This document shows positions 18,978 through 27,238 of a stretch of DNA of 64,000 nucleotides, in pieces. Source of the stretch: an uncultured Eubacteriales bacterium (GTDB lineage: Bacteria; Bacillota; Clostridia; Christensenellales; Aristaeellaceae); contig CACYWL010000012.1 in NCBI GenBank assembly GCA_902778055.1, forward strand, positions 1 through 64,000, read 5' to 3'. The translations under genes were made by a program, and so were the position numbers. The notes below the pieces were generated by a model, which was not told the origin of the DNA, searched no databases, and saw only the letters and a list, made by a program, of their open reading frames with translations. Positions within the stretch are counted from its first letter, which is position 1. Each line of letters opens with the position of its first letter.

Positions 18978-21900
18978 AAAGCAAGATCCTTCTTCTCCTG
19001 ATGATTCTGGCGGCGGCAGGATTCCGCGCGCCGGCCGCGGCGGACAGCGAGCCTTCCCGAAAGCTGACGCTGATGGTCTACATGTGCGGCAGCAACCTGG
19101 AAAGCGAGTACGGATCCGCCTCGGCGGATATCCGGGAAATGATGGAGGCTTCCTTCTCCCCGGAGGAGATGAGCCTCCTGGTCATGGCCGGGGGAACCAC
19201 CCGGTGGGAGATGGGATACAGCCCGGAGGAAAGCAGCATTCTGGAGATCCGGTCCGGCCGGCAGCGGGCGGTCTGGCACGGCCCCCTGCGGAACATGGGC
19301 CGGGAGGGGACGCTGCGCTTTCTGATGAGCTACGCGCGGGAGCATTATCCGGCGGAACGGTATGCCCTGATCCTCTGGGATCACGGCGGCGGACCGCTGG
19401 AGGGCCTCTGCTGGGATGAGCTGTTCAGCATGGACCGGCTGACGCTGACGGAGCTGACGGACGGGCTGAACGACGCGATGCGCTCCCTTTGGCTGGCCAC
19501 GGGAGAGGAAAAGCTGGCCTGGATCGGCTTCGACGCGTGCCTCATGGGCACGGCGGAGGTCGCGGACGCCGTGGCACCCTATGCGGAATACATGATTGCG
19601 AGCCAGGAAACCGAGCCGGCCGACGGATGGGACTACGGCTTCCTGTCGAAGATGGATCCCGGCGCTTCCGGCGCGGAAACCGGCCGCCTGATTGTGGACA
19701 GCTATTTCGAATGCCGGCCGGAATCCCGGGACCGGCTGACCCTGGCCTGCATCGACCTTGGCGCGATGGAAGCGCTGCAGACGGAGATGGACGCCTTCTT
19801 CGAGCAGGAGGCGGAGCTGGTCGACGAGCAGCATTTTGCGGCGCTTTCCGGGCTCCGGCAGGCCTCCTCCGGCTTCGGCCAGACGGTGCGCGCGGCCGGC
19901 AGCGACGGCTATGACCTGGTGGACCTCGGAGACCTGGCCGAGCGCTACGGCCCGGAGGCGGAGAAGGTGCGGTCGGCGCTGGAGCGCGCGGTGGTATATT
20001 CCCGATGCAGCGAAACGCGGGCAGCCGGGCTGTCCGTTTATCATCCCTTCAACAATAAAGCCAGATATCTGGAGGCCTGGCGGACGGATTACCGCCGGCT
20101 CGGGTTCAGCGACGGGTATGCCCGGTACATGGAGCGCTTCGGCACGCTGCTGACCGGGGAGACGCCGGTTTCCTGGTTTCCGCTGACACCGCGGGAGGAG
20201 ACCGGGGAGAATGCCGGCGTTTTTGCGCTGGAGCTGACGGAGGAGCAGCGGGCGGATCTGGCGTCCGCCCAGCTGCTGATCCTGGCCCGGCAAATGGGCA
20301 CGGCCCTTTCGCCGATCTATGCGGTTCAGGCCGCGGAGGAGGACGGCACGCTGCGGGCGGCCTACGGCGGCCGGGCGCTCTACGCGGTGGACGGGGACGG
20401 AAACCGTCTTCTGGGGCCGATCAGCTTCCTGCGGCAGGAGGACGGAAAAACCCTCCAGGTGCTGACCACGTACAGCGACTATTCCGGCCGGCATCAGGGC
20501 GCGGAGGAACAGGCCGTGCTGTACGAATGCGAGGCGGACGAGGAAACCGGAGAGGTCCGGATCCTCCGGACCTACGTCTTTGACCGGGCGACCGAAAGCT
20601 ATACGAACCGCGCCGCCTTCTCCGAGGAGGGATATACCAGTCTCTTTTTTCATGAATTCCTCCGGACCTGGCCGGAGGACCGGGAACCGATTCCGGGCTT
20701 TCAGGACTGGAAGCACTACAACGGATACCTGGCCCGGAGCATTTCGCTGCCGCAGGAATGGCATCTGGCCTTTGCCGAGGCGCCGCACGGGGAGAAGCTG
20801 TTCGGCGTGTTTCAGGTGACGGACAGCCGCCGCAATACCTGGTCCAGCGAGCTGTTTCCGCTTCGCAACGAGGCGATCTCCGAGGCCGGAGTGACGGTCC
20901 GCGGGGCGGAGGAGGAGGACGTCGGCTTCCGGTTCCGGCTGGAGATGAAGCGGGCGGAGCTGAAGCCCTGCGCGGACATCTATATGGAGGCGGAAAACCG
21001 GTCCGGCCTCATCATGGACATCCGGGGCACCGGGATCATTGTGAACGGGACGCGCGAAACGGAAGCCTCCTTCCTGCTGACGGACCTGGGCCCCGGAGAA
21101 ACGGGGGAGCATTCCCAGCGGCTGGAGGCGCTGAGCCTGACCGGCCTGGAGGAAATCCGCAGCCTGGATTTCACCCTGGAGATCACCCGGAGGGCCGGGG
21201 AGGAGGACGAAGGGGAGACCCGGGAGACGCAGATGCATCTGGACGTGACGGACGGCAGCCTGGAGGGCATTGCGAAGATACCCCCGGAGCCGTTGGCCGA
21301 AACGGAAAGCCAGGGGCTTCTCTGGCAGCTGGTTTCCCTGAACCGGGAGTCGGACGGAAGCTTTCAGGGCGTGATCCATGCCCAAAACCCGGGCGAGGAG
21401 GACTGGGACGGGTACGGGCAGGTTTTCCTCAACCGGGTCCGGGCGGAGGGCTTTGTCAGCGTGAGCCTGGGAGGCGGCCGGGACGGGTATTTCCGGCTGC
21501 AGGCGGAGAACGCGGCGCATGTCAGCCAGTTTGACCTGCCGGTGGAGAGCACCCCGGCGTTCTACCTTCTGAGCGTTCCGGAGGCCCTGGAGCAGGCCGG
21601 CGTGACGGAGATCAGCGAGGCGGAGCTCTACTTCGGCGGGGACGAGATGGACGGAACCGCGGGGGCGCCCGTGACGCTGCGGCTGAAGAATCCGATTCCG
21701 ATCGGACCGGGGGAAGCGGCGCCGGCGCGGAAGCCGCTGCTGATTCCCGCGGAGGACGGCGGGGACCGGCCGGGCGTTTCCGTTCTGCTGGAAAGCGCCT
21801 TTGCGGGCGACGACGGCGTCGGACTCGGACTGCGGCTGCGGAACGATTCGGAGGAGAAAGTGACGGTCGCCTTCACGGCGCCGGAGATGAACGGGACGGA

Positions 21901-22264
21901 GCTGGATGAATTCGAATCCTACGACCGGATCGGGCTTCCGGCGGGCAGCATGGCGGTGAAGACACTGGTGCTGAGAAACTGGGAGCTGACGGGAAAAAAG
22001 ACCCCGCTGGAGAAGCTCTGCTTCCGGATTCGGGCCGGGAAACTGATCAGCGATCCCGTCGAACTGGCGTTTCCGGAGGGAACCCGGCTGGGCGCGGAGG
22101 GAGGTATCCTCCTGACCGCGGAAGAAATACAGGTCCGGCCCGCCGCGCTGACGGAACAGGCGGAAACGGAAGAGGAGTCGGAGGACGACCTGTGGAGTTT
22201 TGAATTCGAATGGGAGGATGAAGAAACGGAGGAGACCCTGTCGGATCTCCTCCCGGAAGCGTAA
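18974..22264 (+). CDS. Secreted clostripain-like (C11) cysteine peptidase
   Basis: 1096 residues. Signal peptide 1-24 (cleavage near AAA-DS). The C11 domain starts at once (KLTLMVYMCGSNLESEYGSA). The dyad is predicted as H137 (ALILWDHGGG) and C189 (IGFDACLMGT). Around 700 residues of beta-rich sequence follow, probably several Ig-like or carbohydrate-binding-like modules. The tail is very acidic and has no sorting signal. Compared with the C11 protein at 13320 it has a cleavable signal instead of a cytosolic repeat tail. The start overlaps the SDR stop by 4 bases (ATGA), making a three-gene coupled operon. Expected activity is extracellular cleavage after basic residues. Confidence 0.85.
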   Translation: MKSKILLLLMILAAAGFRAPAAADSEPSRKLTLMVYMCGSNLESEYGSASADIREMMEASFSPEEMSLLVMAGGTTRWEMGYSPEESSILEIRSGRQRAVWHGPLRNMGREGTLRFLMSYAREHYPAERYALILWDHGGGPLEGLCWDELFSMDRLTLTELTDGLNDAMRSLWLATGEEKLAWIGFDACLMGTAEVADAVAPYAEYMIASQETEPADGWDYGFLSKMDPGASGAETGRLIVDSYFECRPESRDRLTLACIDLGAMEALQTEMDAFFEQEAELVDEQHFAALSGLRQASSGFGQTVRAAGSDGYDLVDLGDLAERYGPEAEKVRSALERAVVYSRCSETRAAGLSVYHPFNNKARYLEAWRTDYRRLGFSDGYARYMERFGTLLTGETPVSWFPLTPREETGENAGVFALELTEEQRADLASAQLLILARQMGTALSPIYAVQAAEEDGTLRAAYGGRALYAVDGDGNRLLGPISFLRQEDGKTLQVLTTYSDYSGRHQGAEEQAVLYECEADEETGEVRILRTYVFDRATESYTNRAAFSEEGYTSLFFHEFLRTWPEDREPIPGFQDWKHYNGYLARSISLPQEWHLAFAEAPHGEKLFGVFQVTDSRRNTWSSELFPLRNEAISEAGVTVRGAEEEDVGFRFRLEMKRAELKPCADIYMEAENRSGLIMDIRGTGIIVNGTRETEASFLLTDLGPGETGEHSQRLEALSLTGLEEIRSLDFTLEITRRAGEEDEGETRETQMHLDVTDGSLEGIAKIPPEPLAETESQGLLWQLVSLNRESDGSFQGVIHAQNPGEEDWDGYGQVFLNRVRAEGFVSVSLGGGRDGYFRLQAENAAHVSQFDLPVESTPAFYLLSVPEALEQAGVTEISEAELYFGGDEMDGTAGAPVTLRLKNPIPIGPGEAAPARKPLLIPAEDGGDRPGVSVLLESAFAGDDGVGLGLRLRNDSEEKVTVAFTAPEMNGTELDEFESYDRIGLPAGSMAVKTLVLRNWELTGKKTPLEKLCFRIRAGKLISDPVELAFPEGTRLGAEGGILLTAEEIQVRPAALTEQAETEEESEDDLWSFEFEWEDEETEETLSDLLPEA

Positions 22265-22275
22265 AGGGGAAAGGC

Positions 22276-23334
22276 TTACCGGGCGCCCCAGGCGCGCAGG
22301 GCCGCGAGCACCTGATCCGCCATGCGGCGCTGGGTGATGACGCTGGGATGCCCGTCGGCCCCCAGACCGTCCCGCTCCGCGTCCTGGGTGGGCACCGTCG
22401 CAGAGCGGATCCGGTCATCCCCGGTTTCCGCGCGGTAATCCTCGACGGCGAGCTGCATGGATTCGTTCAGCCCGCCGCCCATGAGCCCGAGCACGCAGAG
22501 GATCCGGGCCGAGGGGTTGTTCCGCCGGACCATCTTCAGGAACTGCGCGTACTCCCGGCGGAAAAGATCCTTCCGATCCTGAAAATCCCGGCACCAGCTG
22601 AGATCGTTGGTGCCGAGGCAGAGGACGATCCAGTCCGGCTGAAAACGGCTGAAATCCCAGGGCTGATCCTGCAGGCGCTGGCCGCCGGGGAGCACCAGGA
22701 CGTTCCGGCCGATTTTTTCATAGCAGAGGGGGACCAGCTCCGACAGGTTCCGGATGTCCGGATCCCCCGTCCAGGCGGAGACGATGCCGTAGCCGCTGTA
22801 GCAGTCCAGCTCCCGGTCCATGTCCAGGGCCTCGGATACCAGGCCGGCATAGCTCTTCTCCGCGTTCTCCGTGAAGGTGGAGAACCGCTCAAGCCCGTTT
22901 TCCGCCTCGACGCCGTAGCCGCAGGTGATGGAATCCCCGATGAAGCTGATCCGGCCCGGCCGGGCGGGCAGGGGAGAAATCTCACCGTCCGTCCGCAGAT
23001 CCGTGAGGGCGAAGAGACTCTGGGTGCATTCCGAAAGCTTGATCAGCCGGATCTCGGGCTCGCCGGCCAGCTCCTCCGCCGGAAGGGAAATGCTTTCCTC
23101 CGGCTCTGAAAGATGCGCGTCCCGGATCAGACGCCCGTTCACCCGGATCGCGTAACGGGGCGTCAGACGGCTGCGCTCCGGATCCGTGACGGTCCCGTCC
23201 GCCTTCAGGGCAAACGTCAGGAAGGAGGCTCCCTTCAGCCGGAAGCCGACCTCGCAGAGGGAGGAGGCCATCCAGAGCTCTCCTTCCGTAAAAGCATACC
23301 TTCCCTGAAGCTTGAACCGGTTGATCTCCAGCAT
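22276..23334 (-). CDS. SGNH/GDSL carbohydrate esterase (CE2-like)
   Basis: 352 residues, no signal peptide. An N-terminal ~110-residue beta-sandwich (jelly roll) precedes an SGNH hydrolase domain. Block I is ISFIGDSITCGYG (nucleophile Ser at about 134), block III is LCLGTNDLSW, and the Asp/His block near the C-terminus is LGADGHPS. The jelly-roll plus SGNH plan is that of CE2 acetyl esterases, which remove O-acetyl groups from xylan or other glycans. Being cytosolic, it would deacetylate imported oligosaccharides. It faces the C11 peptidase gene tail to tail with only 11 bases between. Its promoter lies at 23368-23396. Confidence 0.85.
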   Translation of the reverse strand: MLEINRFKLQGRYAFTEGELWMASSLCEVGFRLKGASFLTFALKADGTVTDPERSRLTPRYAIRVNGRLIRDAHLSEPEESISLPAEELAGEPEIRLIKLSECTQSLFALTDLRTDGEISPLPARPGRISFIGDSITCGYGVEAENGLERFSTFTENAEKSYAGLVSEALDMDRELDCYSGYGIVSAWTGDPDIRNLSELVPLCYEKIGRNVLVLPGGQRLQDQPWDFSRFQPDWIVLCLGTNDLSWCRDFQDRKDLFRREYAQFLKMVRRNNPSARILCVLGLMGGGLNESMQLAVEDYRAETGDDRIRSATVPTQDAERDGLGADGHPSVITQRRMADQVLAALRAWGAR

Positions 23335-23367
23335 GGGTTCATCCGCCTTTCAACTTGATTTTCGACC

Positions 23368-23396
23368 ATTTTACCACGGCAGGAATCCGCGGACAA
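23368..23396 (-). promoter_or_regulatory. Promoter of the CE2-like esterase
   Basis: Read on the minus strand: TTGTCC, a 17-bp spacer and TAAAAT, about 34 bases before the esterase ATG at 23334, which is preceded by AAAGGCGG. Confidence 0.55.
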
Positions 23397-23424
23397 GACG
23401 GATAATAAGAACAGGGAAGGAAAT

Positions 23425-23550
23425 AGAAGGGAAGCCCGCGAAGTGGGATACGCCGATCAGCTGGCTTTTTCCAAGTTTTTCAAGAAGAAATTCGGGCTCA
23501 GCCCGGAGCAGTACAGAAGGAAGCATCATGATGAATATTCGATTGAATGA
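23425..23550 (+). pseudogene. C-terminal remnant of an AraC-family regulator
   Basis: In the frame of base 23425 the sequence reads RREAREVGYADQLAFSKFF and then KKKFGLSPEQYRRKH before a TGA at 23548-23550. This is the second helix-turn-helix of AraC/XylS regulators (compare the usual EIAEEVGYSD..YFS..FKK..G.SP..YR). No start codon, sensor domain or first HTH precedes it. The frame upstream turns into non-coding sequence and a promoter for the opposite gene. The end overlaps the start of the alpha-galactosidase gene, as expected if an AraC regulator once sat in front of that gene and was deleted. Roughly 40 residues remain. Confidence 0.75.
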
Positions 23551-25741
23551 ATCCACGGGGATCTTTTCCCTGACCACGGAGCATACCCTCTATCAGATCA
23601 AGGCGGATACCACCGGCGTGGTGCTGCATCTGTATTACGGCCGGAAGGCCGGCGGGGAGACGGACTATCTGCTCCGCATGGCCGACCGCGGCTTCTCCGG
23701 GAACCCCTACGAGCTGCAGAAGAACCGGGGATACTCCCTGGACACCCTGCCGCAGGAATACCCCGGGAACGGGGTGGGCGACTTCCGGCTGCCGGCGGTG
23801 CAGATCCGCTCGGAGAACGGAAGCCGCAGCGTGGATCTGCGCTACGCGGGATATCAGATCCTCCGGGGCCGCGAGGAGCTGCCGGGGCTGCCCCAGGTGC
23901 GGGAGGCGGAGGAGACCGAGACGCTGATCCTGAGCATGCGGGACGAGGTGATCGGGCTGGAGGTTCAGCTGCTGTACCATGTGTTCCCCCGGCAGGATGT
24001 GATCGTGCGCTCCGCCCGGCTGGTGAACCGGAGCGGGGAGACGCTGGTGATCGAAAAGGCCGCCTCCTGCAGCGTGGACTTCCCCTACGGAGCGTGGGAC
24101 GTGATCCACTTCCACGGCCGGCATAACATGGAGCGGGCCGCGGAGCGCACCCGGCTGCCCCGGGGCGTGACCTCCTTCGGATCCAGGAGAGGCATGAGCA
24201 GCCACCACCACAACCCCTTCGTCATTCTCTGCGACCGGCATGCCACCGAAGACAGCGGGGACTGCTACGGATGCATGCTGGTCTATTCCGGCAACCATCT
24301 GGAGGAGATGGAGGTGGACCAGACGGGCAGCACGCGGCTGGTCTCCGGCATTCATCCGGACGGCTTCGCCTGGACGCTGGCCCCCGGGGAAAAATTCGAC
24401 ACGCCGGAGGCGATCCTGTCCTTCAGCGGGGAAGGGCTGAACGGCCTGAGCCGGAACTGCCACCGGATCCTCCGGGACCAGGTGATTCCCCGGAGATACC
24501 AGGAGAAGACCCGGCAGGTGCTGATCAACAGCTGGGAGGCGGCGTATTTCGATTTCGACGCCGAAAAGATCCTCCAGTTTGCCCGGGCCGCCAGGGAGAT
24601 GGACATCGAGATGCTGGTCCTGGACGACGGATGGTTCGGAAAGCGGGACGACGACACCTCCGGCCTGGGCGACTGGATTGTGAACGAAGGAAAGCTGGGA
24701 TGCTCCCTCCGGGAGCTTTCGGAGAAGACCCACGCGCTGGGTATGTCCTTCGGGCTGTGGTTCGAGCCGGAGATGGTCAACGAGGACTCCGACCTGTACC
24801 GTGCGCATCCGGACTGGGCGCTGACGGACCCCGGCCGCAGGCCGATGGTGGCCCGGAACCAGCTGGTGCTGGACATGAGCCGGCAGGAAGTGGTGGACTA
24901 TGTCTTCGGCGCCATGTGCGCCGTGCTGGACGGGGCGCGGATCGAATATGTGAAGTGGGATTTCAACCGCTCCATCGCCAACTGCTATTCCCGCGCCCGG
25001 GGCGCGGACCGGCAGGGGGAGACCGCCCACCGGTTCATGCTGGGAACCTATCAGCTGCTGACGAGGCTGCTGGAGAGATATCCGGAGCTGATGATTGAGG
25101 GATGCTCCGGCGGCGGCGGACGGTTTGACGCCGGCATGCTGTATTACTGCCCGCAGATCTGGTGCTCGGACGACACGGACGCCGTCGAGCGGCTGGAGAT
25201 CCAGCGGGGCACCTCCTACGGCTATCCCGTCAGCGCCATGGGCGCCCATGTTTCCGCGGCGCCGAACCATCAGACGGGGCGGCGGACGCCGCTGCAGACC
25301 CGGGGTATCGTGGCCCAGTCCGGAACCTTCGGCTACGAGCTGAACCCGGAGCAGCTGACGGAGGAGGAGCGGGAGGAAATCCGGCGCCAGGTGGCCGACT
25401 ACCATCGCTATGCCGCGCTGATTTCCCAGGGAGATTACTGGCGGCTGGGCGAGCTGGACGACGGGGCCGATTATTCGGCTTGGATGTTCACCGCCCGGGA
25501 CGGAAGCGAGGCGCTGGTGAACCTGGTGATGACACATGTGCGGGCCAACGGCCCCTTCCCGTACGTCCGGCTGAAGGGACTGGAGCCGGAGGCGGTGTAT
25601 CGGCTGGAGGGCACGGAGCGGCGCTTCAGCGGCGCGGCCCTGATGTATGCCGGATACAGCTTCCCCCAGGGCTGGGGGGATTACCCGGCGCAGCAGCTGC
25701 ATTTCGTACGGACGGATAGGGAGGAGAAACCGCGTGTTTAA
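23528..25741 (+). CDS. GH36 alpha-galactosidase
   Basis: 737 residues from ATG 23528; ATG 23531 is equally possible, with AGAAGGAAG at 23515-23523 as RBS. There is no signal peptide. The layout is an N-terminal beta-supersandwich (~1-330), a TIM barrel (~330-640) and a C-terminal beta-sheet. The predicted nucleophile is D478 in EYVKWDFN and the acid/base is D548 in WCSDDTDA. CSGGGGRFD is the conserved substrate loop. These spacings fit bacterial GH36 retaining alpha-galactosidases acting on melibiose, raffinose or galactomannan side chains. The gene probably lost its AraC-type regulator, whose stub overlaps its 5' end. The next ORF is translationally coupled. Confidence 0.92.
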   Translation: MMNIRLNESTGIFSLTTEHTLYQIKADTTGVVLHLYYGRKAGGETDYLLRMADRGFSGNPYELQKNRGYSLDTLPQEYPGNGVGDFRLPAVQIRSENGSRSVDLRYAGYQILRGREELPGLPQVREAEETETLILSMRDEVIGLEVQLLYHVFPRQDVIVRSARLVNRSGETLVIEKAASCSVDFPYGAWDVIHFHGRHNMERAAERTRLPRGVTSFGSRRGMSSHHHNPFVILCDRHATEDSGDCYGCMLVYSGNHLEEMEVDQTGSTRLVSGIHPDGFAWTLAPGEKFDTPEAILSFSGEGLNGLSRNCHRILRDQVIPRRYQEKTRQVLINSWEAAYFDFDAEKILQFARAAREMDIEMLVLDDGWFGKRDDDTSGLGDWIVNEGKLGCSLRELSEKTHALGMSFGLWFEPEMVNEDSDLYRAHPDWALTDPGRRPMVARNQLVLDMSRQEVVDYVFGAMCAVLDGARIEYVKWDFNRSIANCYSRARGADRQGETAHRFMLGTYQLLTRLLERYPELMIEGCSGGGGRFDAGMLYYCPQIWCSDDTDAVERLEIQRGTSYGYPVSAMGAHVSAAPNHQTGRRTPLQTRGIVAQSGTFGYELNPEQLTEEEREEIRRQVADYHRYAALISQGDYWRLGELDDGADYSAWMFTARDGSEALVNLVMTHVRANGPFPYVRLKGLEPEAVYRLEGTERRFSGAALMYAGYSFPQGWGDYPAQQLHFVRTDREEKPRV

Positions 25742-25994
25742 GCAGATTCAGCGGAATCCGGATACGGTGATGATCGAAGAGCGGGAAGCCCGCCCTGAGG
25801 CCGGAAAGAAAGGATGCTTCCGGCTGGGAGATGTGACCGTGAGAACGGAGCCCGGGGAGGGAGCCATGCCGGTCCTGATTTCCGCCGGCGAAACCCCGGT
25901 GCGCAAGGTGCGGCTGCGCTGGCATACGGGAAAGAGGCTGCGCGGACGGGTCCTGGGGGACGCCTGGGAGCGGTCCTATGCGGATCTGGGCTGA
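25734..25994 (+). CDS. Short ORF, probably N-terminal part of a truncated gene
   Basis: 86 residues from GTG 25734, which overlaps the GH36 stop; RBS GGGAGGAG (25719-25726). The C-terminal part VRKVRLRWHTGKRL then LGDAWERSYADLG resembles, as I recall it, the start of larger uncharacterised glycosidase-associated proteins. In those, a segment like LGDAWERSYGDLEWR is followed by several hundred residues. Here a TGA stands where TGG would be expected, and the downstream sequence does not continue the family. It may be a decayed partner of the alpha-galactosidase, or a genuine small protein. The function is unknown. Confidence 0.5.
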   Translation: MFKQIQRNPDTVMIEEREARPEAGKKGCFRLGDVTVRTEPGEGAMPVLISAGETPVRKVRLRWHTGKRLRGRVLGDAWERSYADLG

Positions 25995-26026
25995 GAAAAG
26001 ACCGGCCTGCCGGACCGAAAAAGAGC

Positions 26027-26055
26027 TTGACAGAAGCAAAAGACTATGATATCTT
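26027..26055 (+). promoter_or_regulatory. Promoter of the rplU-prp-rpmA operon
   Basis: TTGACA (26027-26032), a 17-bp spacer and TATCTT (26050-26055). The start point would be close to the first base of the structured leader at 26061. Confidence 0.7.
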
Positions 26056-26060
26056 TCTTC

Positions 26061-26123
26061 GGTGAGCCGCTCGGGAGAGGTCTGTTCAATGCGCCACGGC
26101 GCAACCTCGGTTTCCCGGCGAGT
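26061..26123 (+). promoter_or_regulatory. L21 leader RNA (ribosomal protein autoregulation)
   Basis: A compact nested hairpin between the promoter and rplU. CGGGA (26072-26076) pairs with TCCCG (26113-26117), GAGGT (26077-26081) with ACCTC (26104-26108), and TGCGC (26090-26094) with GCGCA (26099-26103) around a CACG loop. Position and shape fit the L21 leader of Bacillota, where free L21 is thought to repress its own operon. The RBS AGGAGGTG (26131-26138) lies just outside the fold. Confidence 0.65.
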
Positions 26124-26145
26124 ATGAATCAGGAGGTGCTGGTCC

Positions 26146-26454
26146 ATGTATGCGATTATCGCGGCAGGCGGTCGGCAGTATCGGGTATCCCAGGGTGATG
26201 TGATCTATATCGACAAGGTGAATCAGGAAGCGGGTTCCGCGGTTTCCTTCGACGTGCTGATGATCGGCGGCGAGGGCGACGTGAAGGTCGGAAACCCCGT
26301 TCTCGAAGGCGCGAAGGCCGAGGGCAAGGTTGTGGCCCAGGTCAAGGGCGAGAAGATCCGGGTTTACAAGTACAAGAGCAAGAAGAACTATCATCGGACG
26401 CAGGGGCATCGTCAGCCCTACACCAAGGTGGAAATCACCGCGATCAACGCGTAA
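26146..26454 (+). CDS. rplU: 50S ribosomal protein L21
   Basis: 102 residues, the full L21 length. Typical features are MYAIIAAGGRQYRVSQGDVI at the N-terminus and the basic RNA-binding end KYKSKKNYHRTQGHRQPYT. L21 binds 23S rRNA in the large subunit. The stop overlaps the start of prp by one base (TAATG), so the two are translationally coupled. Confidence 0.98.
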   Translation: MYAIIAAGGRQYRVSQGDVIYIDKVNQEAGSAVSFDVLMIGGEGDVKVGNPVLEGAKAEGKVVAQVKGEKIRVYKYKSKKNYHRTQGHRQPYTKVEITAINA

Positions 26455-26792
26455 TGATCTCCGCCGTCCTGTATCGGAAAGACGGGCGGTACACGGGATA
26501 CCGCGCCTCGGGCCACAGCGGATACGCGGAGGCCGGGAGCGATATCGTATGCGCGGGGGTTTCGGCCCTGAGCATCGCCTGTGTGAATTCGCTGGAAAGC
26601 CTGCTGGGCATTGAGACTTCTCCCGAGGTGGAGGAAGCGTCGGGGCTGCTGAGCTTCGACCTGCCGGCGCTGAAGGGGGAGCAGGCCTCCGGCGCGCAGC
26701 TGCTGCTGGGCGCCCTGGGGCAGGGCCTTTCCGATCTGCAGGAAGCCTATCCCGGATATCTTTCATTCGAAATCAAGGAACGGAGGAAATGA
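26454..26792 (+). CDS. prp: Ribosomal-processing cysteine protease Prp
   Basis: 112 residues. Prp trims the N-terminal extension of L27 in Bacillota and related phyla. The catalytic histidine is in the [11 protein letters not shown] motif (~H22) and the cysteine is in [11 protein letters not shown] (~C34). Its position between rplU and rpmA and the extension on the L27 encoded next to it are diagnostic. It overlaps the end of rplU. Confidence 0.95.
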   Translation: MISAVLYRKDGRYTGYRASGHSGYAEAGSDIVCAGVSALSIACVNSLESLLGIETSPEVEEASGLLSFDLPALKGEQASGAQLLLGALGQGLSDLQEAYPGYLSFEIKERRK

Positions 26793-26794
26793 CC

Positions 26795-27094
26795 ATGTTG
26801 AAGATGAATCTGCAGCTGTTTGCGCATAAAAAGGGAATGGGCTCCACCCGGAACGGCCGGGACAGCGAGTCCAAGCGCCTCGGGCCGAAGCGGGCGGACG
26901 GTCAGCTGGCTCTGGCGGGCAACATCCTCGTCCGGCAGCGGGGAACCAAGATCCATCCCGGCCTGAACGTGGGCATCGGCAAGGATGACACCCTCTTCGC
27001 CAAGGAGACGGGCATCGTCCGGTTCGAGCGCCTGGGCCGTGACAAGAAGCAGGTTTCTGTGTATCCCCTGGATACCGCGGCCGAAGCTCAGTAA
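26795..27094 (+). CDS. rpmA: 50S ribosomal protein L27 with Prp-cleaved N-terminus
   Basis: 99 residues from ATG 26795, 8 bases after GGAGG (26782-26786); ATG 26789 would overlap the prp stop and add two residues. The precursor begins [20 protein letters not shown]. Prp is expected to cut after LQLF, exposing AHKKG, whose residues reach toward the peptidyl transferase centre. The rest ([24 protein letters not shown]) is standard L27. A terminator follows at once. Confidence 0.97.
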   Translation: MLKMNLQLFAHKKGMGSTRNGRDSESKRLGPKRADGQLALAGNILVRQRGTKIHPGLNVGIGKDDTLFAKETGIVRFERLGRDKKQVSVYPLDTAAEAQ

Positions 27095-27108
27095 GCATCA
27101 CATTGGGG

Positions 27109-27138
27109 AAGGGCTGTTGCGTCGCAACAGCCCTTTTT
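27109..27138 (+). terminator. Rho-independent terminator after rpmA
   Basis: A 12-bp perfect stem AAGGGCTGTTGC / GCAACAGCCCTT with a 3-base loop GTC, followed by a T-run, 14 bases after the rpmA stop. Confidence 0.92.
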
Positions 27139-27238
27139 GTTCGCATCCGGGAAACGGAGGCGGCAGGGGCCCGGACGGGCCGACGGGGAAAAGGAAGAAC
27201 AGGGGCATGAGGACGCTCCGGAAAGCAGGGGAAAGACC

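Noticed and set aside
27141-27238. T-box leader for metG
   Set aside because: There is no room for a T-box, no AGGGTGG-like sequence and no terminator pair; the gap is under 100 bases.
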